Assembly (NCBI RefSeq): GCF_007992435.1
Contig: NZ_BKAG01000031.1
Span: forward strand, 20,004 to 84,003
Length of the DNA stretch: 64,000 nucleotides
Direction: 5' to 3'
Source: Prosthecobacter gellanilyticus
GTDB lineage: Bacteria > Verrucomicrobiota > Verrucomicrobiia > Verrucomicrobiales > Verrucomicrobiaceae
The position numbers and the translations under genes are program-made. Below are positions 1 to 7,264 of the stretch, one piece after another. Position 1 is the first letter of the stretch; every line of letters begins with the position of its first letter. A model generated the notes under the pieces. It made no database searches, was not told where the DNA came from, and was given only the letters and a program-made list of their open reading frames with translations.

Positions 1-898
1 CTGGAAACGTATCTCGGGGTTCTGTCTTGCTCTTGCTGTCATTGCTCATCCCCACCTGGATCATGAGAAAATCCGTCTCTGGCGGCAACCGCAACTCATT
101 GCCGGCCTTTTGCCAAGTCGCCGGGTTGCCATCCAGCCTTACTCGCGTGCTGCTGGAGTTCGCCAGCATGCGCTCGCGAATGCTGCCCGTGAAGGCTCCG
201 CTCTGCCGCTCCTTCACGAAGTCCGCATCCAGGGCATACAGTTTGAGCACACAGGAGAAGGGACCTTCAGTCGCGGAGAGATCACCATTGAAGAGAGCCG
301 AGAGCCGCACCACGGCCGTGCCTTCACCTAACTCCTTTTTGTGCGGCCGCAGATCCAGCAGCCGGAAGGAGTCGCTGCTAAAACTCTCCGGCAGATGCTG
401 GCCTTCATAGTCCGCTCGCACAAAGCGCAGCATCTGCTTGCCGGAGGCCGGTTTGACCCTGCCCATCGCTCCCGTGAACTCCGTGTAATCGCCACTCCAA
501 TGCCCTACCTCCATGGGCTGCTTCCCGTCCACCAAGGGCGCTGTGCCTGACTCAAAGCTGTCACTGAAAAGCTCGATCCGAGTTTGCAGTGATGGCACGA
601 CATACCCCAGCACAAACGTGGCGCTAAACAACCCCAAAGCCAGCCCTGCTGCCGCTGCCGTGAGTGGCCTCCAGCTACCCCACGAGGTTCTCCGAGCCCG
701 TTTGGAAGTTTCCGTCGAAGCCTGACTCAAATGCGCATGCAGACCCACCTCGATGTCCTGGTGCACAAACCAAAGCTGCCTTGCCTCAGCATTCTCTCGC
801 AATGTTTCCTGAAGTTCGTCATGCTCCGACTCTGTCAGGGAGTCCGAGTCATGAGCCGTGAAGAGATGGAATAGCCGTTTCTGTTGTTCAGCATTCAT
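1..898 (-). CDS. Anti-sigma / FecR-like membrane protein (C-terminus cut by window edge)
   Basis: The reading frame runs from ATG at 898 down to base 1 with no stop, so about 299 residues are visible and the end is missing. It begins MNAEQQKRLFHLFTAHDS and has an acidic N-terminal cytoplasmic part, a single hydrophobic segment around residues 80-103, then an extracytoplasmic part with FESG, PASGKQMLRF and similar blocks that look like a jelly-roll or lectin-type fold. Its ATG overlaps the stop of the sigma factor gene by four bases (ATGA), so the two are translationally coupled. In Planctomycetes and Verrucomicrobia such a pair is normally an ECF sigma factor with its membrane anti-sigma regulator. 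The regulator role is inferred from position and architecture. I see no recognisable zinc-binding HxxxCxxC motif. Confidence 0.72.
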   Translation of the reverse strand, partial: MNAEQQKRLFHLFTAHDSDSLTESEHDELQETLRENAEARQLWFVHQDIEVGLHAHLSQASTETSKRARRTSWGSWRPLTAAAAGLALGLFSATFVLGYVVPSLQTRIELFSDSFESGTAPLVDGKQPMEVGHWSGDYTEFTGAMGRVKPASGKQMLRFVRADYEGQHLPESFSSDSFRLLDLRPHKKELGEGTAVVRLSALFNGDLSATEGPFSCVLKLYALDADFVKERQSGAFTGSIRERMLANSSSTRVRLDGNPATWQKAGNELRLPPETDFLMIQVGMSNDSKSKTEPRDTFP

Positions 899-1440
899 GA
901 GGCAGCCTCCTGCATCCTGTGCATCACACACTCCGCCAGCAGACGGCGTAGGTGTGAAAGTTTGTTATACAGCGTGCTGCGCGGCCTGCCGGTGCGCTCC
1001 GCCAGCGCGGCGATGTCACCATGATCCGCGCAGGAAATCTTGAGCAGTTGCCGGTCTTCTTCGCGCAGATTCTGCAGGCACACCTCCAGCGCCTTCACCC
1101 GCTGCTCCTGCTGCCGCGCATCCTCCAGCCTCTCCGCGGCCAGCAGCTCGAGCAAATGCTCGTCAAAGTGCCGGGCGGCACGTGAGGCTGTGCGCAGAAA
1201 GGTCTTCGCCTCGTAAAAGCAGATCGTGCTGGCCCAGGCCAGGAAATCCGTGCCCGGCTCAAAGGTGCCAAACTTCTGCCACATGAGCAGCGAGGCCCGT
1301 TGCAGCACGTCCTGCGCATCATGCCAGCGCCCCAGCAGCGAGAGCAGGTAGCCCAGCAGCCGGTCATGAGACGCCGTGAGCAGCGCCACAAATTCCTCGT
1401 GACGTTGTTCGGGGCTTCCGGCCTGGGTGGACTCTTTCAT
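895..1440 (-). CDS. ECF RNA polymerase sigma factor (planctomycete/verrucomicrobial family)
   Basis: The 181-residue protein has sigma-70 region 2 at about residues 15-85, with LLGYLLSLLGRWHDAQDVLQ and FLAWASTICFYEAKTFLR. Region 4 lies at about 115-175 and contains the helix-turn-helix IAALAERTGRPRSTLYNKL. Length and motifs fit the Rhodopirellula/Verrucomicrobium group of ECF sigma factors. It should direct RNA polymerase to a stress or surface regulon and be held inactive by the membrane protein encoded next, whose start overlaps this stop. It lies 54 bp downstream of the sialidase-esterase gene on the same strand. Its own promoter would have to be in that short gap, since no terminator is visible there. 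Confidence 0.88.
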   Translation of the reverse strand: MKESTQAGSPEQRHEEFVALLTASHDRLLGYLLSLLGRWHDAQDVLQRASLLMWQKFGTFEPGTDFLAWASTICFYEAKTFLRTASRAARHFDEHLLELLAAERLEDARQQEQRVKALEVCLQNLREEDRQLLKISCADHGDIAALAERTGRPRSTLYNKLSHLRRLLAECVMHRMQEAAS

Positions 1441-1493
1441 TCACCATTGTATGACCGGAAGCCGGTAAACTTACCGAAGTTTTTTCAGGAACC

Positions 1494-3608
1494 TCATTTT
1501 GACTTCACATAGCCCAGGTTGGCAAAGAACTCGTCCATCTTCGTCTTGGTCTCCTCATGCAGCTTCGCATCCTTGAACATGTAGGTGTGGATCGCTCCCG
1601 GAGGTGACACATACTCGATCCGGTTTCCCGCCTTCTTCATCTCCTCGACAAACACATTCGCCCCTCTGACCGGCGTCGTCGTGTCGCCATCTCCATGAAA
1701 TAGCAGCGTCGGCGGCAGTCCGGCTCGCACCTGATGCGCTGGCGAGAGCTCCTTCCACTTCTCACCGATCTTCGCGTAGCCGTAACCCTCCAGCGAGGTG
1801 TCAATCACCGGCGAGAAAAGCACCAGCGCATTCGGATGGCAGGACACCTCCAGCTTCTCGTTCTTGTGATCCACGCCATCGAACATCGCCGTCGCCGCTG
1901 CCAGATGTCCTCCTGCCGATGAGCCATTCACAATGATCTTGTCCGGATCCACCCCGAGCTCTGCCGCATGCGCCCGCACATAGCGCACCGCCGCACGGGC
2001 ATCCTTCACACATTCAAAGACCGTCACCGGCGTCCCAGGCTTGAAGAGCCGGTATTGCACACTGACCGCCACCATGCCGAGCTTCGCGCAATGATCCGCG
2101 AAGAGGTACATCGACTTCGGCCCGCCACTGGTCCAGCCGCCGCCATGAATGGCCACAAAGCACGGACGCTTGTCACTGGCCTTGAATCCTTCGGGCTCAA
2201 ACACATCCAGCTTCAGCTCAATGCTGCCCACTTTCTTATACACGATCTGTCGCGTGGCCTTGATGCCGGCGGCCAGTTGCGTCGCATAGCTCGCCGTCTT
2301 CGCCTCAGGTGCCTTGTTGGCCACAAGCTGCGCTAGTTGAGTCTTGGTGGGCAGCTTGTTCAGCGCATCCTCACGGATCGTCAGATGCAGCACCTGCTGC
2401 CAGCGATGTGGCATGAAGAGATGCATCACCCCATCTTCCACAAAGGCATCCAGATACGAGCACTGCGAATTGAAGCCGCTCACCTTGTGAACCGGTGCCA
2501 CCGCATTCGCCATGACAAACTTCGGCTCGCTCCAGGTGTGTCCTTCATCAGAGGAAAGGGAAGCCCACACCTCGCTGCGCATCTTCATGAGCTCGGCTTT
2601 GTCACTCAGCTCGCCATTGCCGGTCGTGGGCACCTTGTTGTGATGAAAGGCCACCAACGTCTTGCCATCAGAAAGCGGAAAGAGCATCGGCGGTGCATCC
2701 GGATGCACCAGCGTGCTCGGCGCAGGCTTCGTCCAGGTCTTGCCATCATCCTGGCTCCACGCGGTGAAAAGATGCCCCTGCGGTGTGCGGGACATGAAGA
2801 GCACCTTGCCACCACCCAGGTTCAGCGGGCGACCTTCATCCATGCGGTTGAACCCTTCCGCTGCCCATCCATTCGGTCTCGCACCTGGCAGCACGTTCCA
2901 GGTCTTGCCCTTGTCCTCGGATCGAAGCAAATATTGTTGGGTCGTGAAAGGCTTCTTCGACCAATCCGCGAGGTGCGATCCCAGCAGCCAGGTGCCTGCA
3001 TCCGTCTCCGTCATGCGCATCACGGACATGCCCATGAAGCTCGGATCATTTGTCGGCTCGATCAGCTTCACCTCTGACCACGTGCGCCCGTCATCATCAG
3101 AGGTGCGCCACCCAATCGGAGCATTCTCACGCTTGCCCTCTTCCCATGTCCACTTGCCGGGAATCGGCTGTGTGCCGAAGCAATAGATCGTCTGCGTGCC
3201 CTTCGGAGTCAGCGGAATGAATCCATGCTGCCCATACGGAATGTCATAAGCCACCGCCGGCTTACTCCAGGTCTTGCCCTTGTCCGTGGACCGGCAAACC
3301 ATCATGGAGTTGATCTTCTCGCCCTTGCTTTTGGCATAGTGATCACCTTCTGGAAACATCAGCAGGTAGTCACCATTCGGCGTGACCGTCGCCCGCGTCT
3401 CCAGAATGCGCGTCTGCGTGCGATGCACCACCTGACCCCTCATCGCGGACGTGGAAAGCAGTCCCGTGGTCTTGTCGAGCACCAGCCCCTTGGGCAGAGC
3501 CTTGGCATTCACGTCGATCCCATTGACGGTCACCGTGTCCATCAACTGGAGCGGTTCCAGCGCCAGCAAGGGTGCCGTGGTGAGAAGCAGGAGGGCGAGC
3601 GGTTTCAT
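1494..3608 (-). CDS. Secreted sialidase-fold (BNR) protein fused to an alpha/beta-hydrolase esterase
   Basis: The start at 3608 gives a clean signal peptide, MKPLALLLLTTAPLLALEP; a 13-residue upstream extension is not signal-like. The 704-residue protein has two parts. Residues about 40-440 carry five Asp-box repeats (STDKGKTW, SDDDGRTW, SEDKGKTW, SQDDGKTW, SSDEGHTW) typical of a six-bladed sialidase propeller. Residues about 465-700 form a BD-FAE/carboxylesterase-type hydrolase with HGGGW oxyanion-hole motif, nucleophile GSSAGG, Asp in HGDGD and His in GAIHTY. The propeller lacks a clear RIP motif, so sialidase activity is uncertain. A joint role in deacetylating and recognising or cleaving an acylated glycan is inference. 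It is preceded by the 19-bp palindrome at 3654-3672. Confidence 0.85.
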   Translation of the reverse strand: MKPLALLLLTTAPLLALEPLQLMDTVTVNGIDVNAKALPKGLVLDKTTGLLSTSAMRGQVVHRTQTRILETRATVTPNGDYLLMFPEGDHYAKSKGEKINSMMVCRSTDKGKTWSKPAVAYDIPYGQHGFIPLTPKGTQTIYCFGTQPIPGKWTWEEGKRENAPIGWRTSDDDGRTWSEVKLIEPTNDPSFMGMSVMRMTETDAGTWLLGSHLADWSKKPFTTQQYLLRSEDKGKTWNVLPGARPNGWAAEGFNRMDEGRPLNLGGGKVLFMSRTPQGHLFTAWSQDDGKTWTKPAPSTLVHPDAPPMLFPLSDGKTLVAFHHNKVPTTGNGELSDKAELMKMRSEVWASLSSDEGHTWSEPKFVMANAVAPVHKVSGFNSQCSYLDAFVEDGVMHLFMPHRWQQVLHLTIREDALNKLPTKTQLAQLVANKAPEAKTASYATQLAAGIKATRQIVYKKVGSIELKLDVFEPEGFKASDKRPCFVAIHGGGWTSGGPKSMYLFADHCAKLGMVAVSVQYRLFKPGTPVTVFECVKDARAAVRYVRAHAAELGVDPDKIIVNGSSAGGHLAAATAMFDGVDHKNEKLEVSCHPNALVLFSPVIDTSLEGYGYAKIGEKWKELSPAHQVRAGLPPTLLFHGDGDTTTPVRGANVFVEEMKKAGNRIEYVSPPGAIHTYMFKDAKLHEETKTKMDEFFANLGYVKSK

Positions 3609-3653
3609 GGTTGGAAACATGCCATGGAGACGGCTCCTCCTTAGCATTGTTGC

Positions 3654-3672
3654 TGGTCAGCCCAGATGACCA
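3654..3672. promoter_or_regulatory. Operator candidate 1, TGGTCA-N7-TGACCA
   Basis: TGGTCAGCCCAGATGACCA is a perfect 6+6 palindrome with a 7-bp spacer, 45 bp upstream of the sialidase-esterase ATG at 3608. Read towards that gene it is TGGTCATC...TGACCA. It is one of five such sites in the window, all in front of sialidase-fold units. The binding protein is inferred to be the GntR/LacI-type regulator at 34991. Confidence 0.75.
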
Positions 3673-3732
3673 GGACTCGCGGATGGGTTACTTTCACTCA
3701 ACCACTCGACATCACTCCTCCGTATTGAGGGC

Positions 3733-3912
3733 ATGAAACTGAACAAACCTTGGAACAAGCCCGCGCCCAAGGGCGGCCCGAAGACCAAGCTCAACCCAGA
3801 GTCCATCGCCAAGGCCAAAGCCGCCGCCAAGAAAGCCGGGCGACGTTACCCAAACCTCATCGACAACATGCGCGCTGCCGCCGAGCAGCGCGAGGCCGAG
3901 GAAGGGAAGTGA
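3733..3912 (+). CDS. Small basic hypothetical protein (59 aa)
   Basis: An ATG at 3733 opens a 59-residue frame beginning MKLNKPWNKPAPKGGPK and ending in EQREAEEGK. It is rich in Lys and Ala, with an Ala/Lys helix (IAKAKAAAKKAG) followed by RRYPNLIDNMRAAAEQ. There is no signal peptide or membrane segment. The composition suggests a small nucleic-acid- or ribosome-associated protein, but I recognise no family. It stands alone on the plus strand between a divergent sialidase-esterase gene and a convergent oxidoreductase gene that ends 6 bp away. The coding bias (GCC, AAG, GAG codons) supports a real gene. A GAGGG lies only one base from the ATG, too close for a normal ribosome binding site. Confidence 0.55.
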   Translation: MKLNKPWNKPAPKGGPKTKLNPESIAKAKAAAKKAGRRYPNLIDNMRAAAEQREAEEGK

Positions 3913-3918
3913 CAGCGG

Positions 3919-5970
3919 CTATTTCGCCAGTCGCGCAAAGTTACGGATGATCGCGCGCACATTGTCACCACCGCACTGCTGACTGGCGGCAGCGCGCTGG
4001 TTCCAGTAATCCGGTGAGGCAAAGACCTTGCGTTTCTCCAGGGCCTCCAGCGCAGCTTCGCGAGAGCTCACTGTGCTGTCAAAATGCTTCGCCATCCTCA
4101 GCAGCATCGCTTCCACTTGCTGGCCATCGCAGCTCTTGCCCTTTCGTGCATGCGCCAGCCAGTAGTCACCGGACTCGACCACCTTCTTGTCCACCAACGT
4201 CTTCACATCATTGGTTAGCTGGGCATTCGGTTCCGCTGTGGTCGCGCTCTCTTCCGGCTTCTCCGTCGGCTTGGCGACCCGCTTCGCATGCTCGAGGATC
4301 TGCTTCTCAGCCAGCAAGCGATCCTTCAGCGCCGCATAAGGCACATTCTGCACAGACACCTTCCCATCGATGGCCATCGATGCCGCCGCACCGGCCGCAT
4401 GCCCCACCATCATGAAGACAGGCTCCATGCGCACCGAGCCATAAGCCGCGTGCGAGGCCGAAAGGCAGCTCACCACCAGAAGGTTGTCGCACTGCTCAGC
4501 CTTGGGCCGCAGCGAGCGATAGCTAATCGGGAATGCCGAAAACCCACCGACATAGAACCCGCGCTCACGATGCAGCACACCCTTCTCATCGACATAAAGA
4601 GTGACCCCGTGTGAATCGAGCGGATACGAGGCCAGCGCCACGCCGTCCTCCGCATGACGACCGCTCTTCGCGTCGTGCTCCGTCACCACATACTCACTGA
4701 TCATGCGCCTTGCTTCACGCACATAGAGCTGATGTGGAAAGTGTCCCGTGTCGGCAAACTCATCCTTGGCCAGACCCCAGCGCTGCATCTCCGTGCGCAC
4801 CTCGATGGGTAGCCGTTCATCATGTCCTAGAAACCACAGCAGCCCTAGCGTGTAGTCCTTGTGCAGTTGAAAAATCTCCTCCCGCTTCTTGTGGTCGGCA
4901 TCCGGCCACTCGTAGCTTGGACCATACACATCGCTGCCAAACTCACTGCCGTTGTTGGAGTCGGTCTTGCGGTTGGGCACCAGTTCAAAATTCACCCCCA
5001 AGTCTCCGCCATTGCCTCGCAATCCCATGGCTGCATGCTTGCGCGGTCCCGGCTTCACATTCTTCATCGTCGCGATGTGCCGGGCCAGCAGTTCATAATC
5101 GAGCGGATTGTAGCTCGCTGGCTTCTCGATCGGCACGCGATTCTCCGGAATGTCCGTAAGGCACACGCGGAAGTTGTATCCCTGAACGCGATGATCTCCG
5201 CTGCCCTTTGGAGCAGGCGGTTTTGGCTCCACTCGTGGCAGCAGGCCGCTCTTCGGATCACCGGCAATCACATACGGGCTGATCTTCGGAAACGGCGCGG
5301 GTGTGAAAGGGAAAGTGCCGTTCAGAGTCTCACCATACTCTGAGTTAGGCTCGCGACCCACGATGTACTTCACCCCGGCCTTCGCCATCAGGTCACCCTC
5401 ATAGCTGGCATCAATGAAGACCTTCGCCTCAAACTCACGTCCGCTCTCCATCGCGATCTTCACGATCTTCGCGCCTTCCTTGACCACGCCCTTCTTTAAA
5501 TCCAGTCGCTCACCCAGCACCACCTGCACTCCGGCCTCTTTTGCCATGTCATCAAACACGGCCTTCGCGGCACGCGGTTCGAAGAGAAATGCCGCCTTGA
5601 TCTCTTCCATACGCGGGCCGTCCACGCCCCAGATTTTCGGAAGCCAGCTCAGGTAGTCCTCACGCTTCTGAAACCTCCAGTTCTCCGGCTTTTTGTAGAA
5701 CTGATACACCCGCTGATAAAACTCACGCGAAAGCCCGCCTATCGTCTCCGTGCTGCCATTGTCCGTCATCCCCAGCCCGCCGCTGCTCATGCCGCCGAGA
5801 CGTTGCGTGGACTCGATCAGCACCGTCTTCTTGCCAAGACGTGCCGCTTCCACCGCCGCGATCACACCACCACTGGTGCCGCCATAGATGCAAACGTCCG
5901 CCGTGATGGTTTCGGCGTGTAGTGGGGAGGTCGGCCCCAGGGTAAGAATGATGAGGAGTGGGTGTCGCAT
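3919..5970 (-). CDS. Secreted FAD-dependent oxidoreductase (FAD_oxidored family), copy 1
   Basis: The start at 5970 gives signal peptide MRHPLLIILTLGPTSPLHA; the frame is open for another 104 codons upstream but that part is antisense-like and not signal-like. The mature 683-residue protein opens with a Rossmann dinucleotide fold (ADVCIYGGTSGGVIAA, then LIES and QRLGGMSSGGLG). Further family blocks follow: IDASYEGDLMAKAG, DHRVQGYNFRVCLT, GHFPHQLYVREARRM and the late FAD contact VSCLSASHAAYGSVRMEP. A C-terminal helical extension contains a repeated SxDYWxxxA pattern. The substrate is unknown; proteins of this family are often loosely labelled xanthan-lyase-like. The gene is the last in a unit running from 10222 (GDPD, FAD, pyruvyl transferase, FAD). 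Copy 4 at 17551 has the same C-terminal extension. Confidence 0.88.
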   Translation of the reverse strand: MRHPLLIILTLGPTSPLHAETITADVCIYGGTSGGVIAAVEAARLGKKTVLIESTQRLGGMSSGGLGMTDNGSTETIGGLSREFYQRVYQFYKKPENWRFQKREDYLSWLPKIWGVDGPRMEEIKAAFLFEPRAAKAVFDDMAKEAGVQVVLGERLDLKKGVVKEGAKIVKIAMESGREFEAKVFIDASYEGDLMAKAGVKYIVGREPNSEYGETLNGTFPFTPAPFPKISPYVIAGDPKSGLLPRVEPKPPAPKGSGDHRVQGYNFRVCLTDIPENRVPIEKPASYNPLDYELLARHIATMKNVKPGPRKHAAMGLRGNGGDLGVNFELVPNRKTDSNNGSEFGSDVYGPSYEWPDADHKKREEIFQLHKDYTLGLLWFLGHDERLPIEVRTEMQRWGLAKDEFADTGHFPHQLYVREARRMISEYVVTEHDAKSGRHAEDGVALASYPLDSHGVTLYVDEKGVLHRERGFYVGGFSAFPISYRSLRPKAEQCDNLLVVSCLSASHAAYGSVRMEPVFMMVGHAAGAAASMAIDGKVSVQNVPYAALKDRLLAEKQILEHAKRVAKPTEKPEESATTAEPNAQLTNDVKTLVDKKVVESGDYWLAHARKGKSCDGQQVEAMLLRMAKHFDSTVSSREAALEALEKRKVFASPDYWNQRAAASQQCGGDNVRAIIRNFARLAK

Positions 5971-5995
5971 GGTTGCAAAGGTGGGTAGGAAGTAA

Positions 5996-7252
5996 TCACG
6001 CGGGCTGGCAAGCCTGTGCCAAAATTTCCATCGTTTCGTGTTGCCGCTGCTGCACAAACGCTCGGGCTTTCGCCGCTTTTGCTTTCGCTGCCGCAGGATC
6101 CATGGCGATGGCCAGCGCCGTTGGAGCCACGCGGGCCAGTTCCTCAGGCTTGTCGAGGTCAAAGAGCCAGTCGCCCAAACCAATGTCGCGCCACATGAAG
6201 CCCTTTGTCGTCTGCTCCACGAAGCGGCAGACAATCGCCGGAATGCCATTGCCAAGCGCCATGATGGGGCTGTGCATTTCATTGCTCACTAGTCCGGCGC
6301 TGCGCACATAGGTGCTGATCGCCTCATCGGTGAGCCAGAAATTCTCCCGCCACACCACCTTGGCCTTCACATCGTCCGGCAGCGGATCATAGAGCAGTTC
6401 CTTGCCGCTCTCCATCTGCGTCGAGTCCTCCGGACAGATCAGCACCTTCATGCCGGCCTCGCGAGTGATGGCGATGATCGCATCCCGCAGCGGCGCATGA
6501 TCATGCTCCTTCATCTCCTCGTTCCGCTGATGCTTGATCTCATCAAACGCATAGTTAGGCTTTACCTTCCAGTACGGTGCATTGCGCAGGTTCGGCAGGA
6601 AGCACATGTATTTCCCTTCTTCCAGCCCATGCTGTTTCAGGAAGCTGATCGCCGCCGCATCATTGCGCACATCTGCTCCGAATGCACCATCCGGACCATA
6701 TTCGATGATTGGCGCCTTCACTCCCGCATCCTTCACCACCTTCAGTGACATGCCATCGCGCAGGAAAACGAAGCTCGCCGTGTCGAGGATGGCTTTGCAG
6801 TACTCATCCAGACCATTGTTGCGCATGATCTTCAGTCCTGGATCTCCTGCCGCCGCCATGGTGATGCCATAGATGCCGTAAGGCTTGCCCGTCTCCTGCT
6901 TCCACGCCGCCACATCTCGATGCGCCGTGAGATACGGCCCGGAGCCATGAAGCAGGAAATCATTCGTGAAAGCTTCCTCCTTCGTCTTCACGATGTTCAG
7001 CTTCGGGAAGCGCTTCCGCAGCATCTCCTCCACCCCGTTCTTCACATCCATCGGCCATAGTGTCACCTCGGCCTGCGGGATGTGTTTCTCAATCAAGCCC
7101 AGCACACCTGGTGTGTGACCGATGTCGCCAATGTTCACCGTCTGCCAGGAGGATCGCAGCACGATGCGCGGAGCCTTGCCTGTCGCAGCAAGAGATGAGA
7201 TCGACGCGAAGGCCGATGCTGTGGAGGTCGTAAGAAAATCGCGCCGGTTCAT
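5996..7252 (-). CDS. Polysaccharide pyruvyl transferase family protein with Tat-like leader
   Basis: The 418-residue protein starts MNRRDFLTTSTASAFASISSLAA, a twin-arginine style leader (RRDF). The body matches the polysaccharide pyruvyl transferase fold: an N-terminal GD(I)GH-type block (NIGDIGHTPGVLGLIEKHIP), a central RDGMSLKVVKDAGV block where RD-x-x-S is typical of the family, and the C-terminal EMHSPIMALGNGIPAIVCRF block. Family members add pyruvate ketals to surface sugars or act on related glycans. Here the exported location and neighbours make a role in glycan processing more likely than capsule synthesis, but this is inference. It lies 25 bp upstream of one FAD oxidoreductase gene and 12 bp downstream of another. 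Confidence 0.8.
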   Translation of the reverse strand: MNRRDFLTTSTASAFASISSLAATGKAPRIVLRSSWQTVNIGDIGHTPGVLGLIEKHIPQAEVTLWPMDVKNGVEEMLRKRFPKLNIVKTKEEAFTNDFLLHGSGPYLTAHRDVAAWKQETGKPYGIYGITMAAAGDPGLKIMRNNGLDEYCKAILDTASFVFLRDGMSLKVVKDAGVKAPIIEYGPDGAFGADVRNDAAAISFLKQHGLEEGKYMCFLPNLRNAPYWKVKPNYAFDEIKHQRNEEMKEHDHAPLRDAIIAITREAGMKVLICPEDSTQMESGKELLYDPLPDDVKAKVVWRENFWLTDEAISTYVRSAGLVSNEMHSPIMALGNGIPAIVCRFVEQTTKGFMWRDIGLGDWLFDLDKPEELARVAPTALAIAMDPAAAKAKAAKARAFVQQRQHETMEILAQACQPA

Positions 7253-7264
7253 GGAAAGAGAGAG

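Noticed and set aside
5971..6282. 104-codon N-terminal extension of FAD oxidoreductase copy 1
   Set aside because: It overlaps the pyruvyl transferase gene and would hide the clear signal peptide at 5970.
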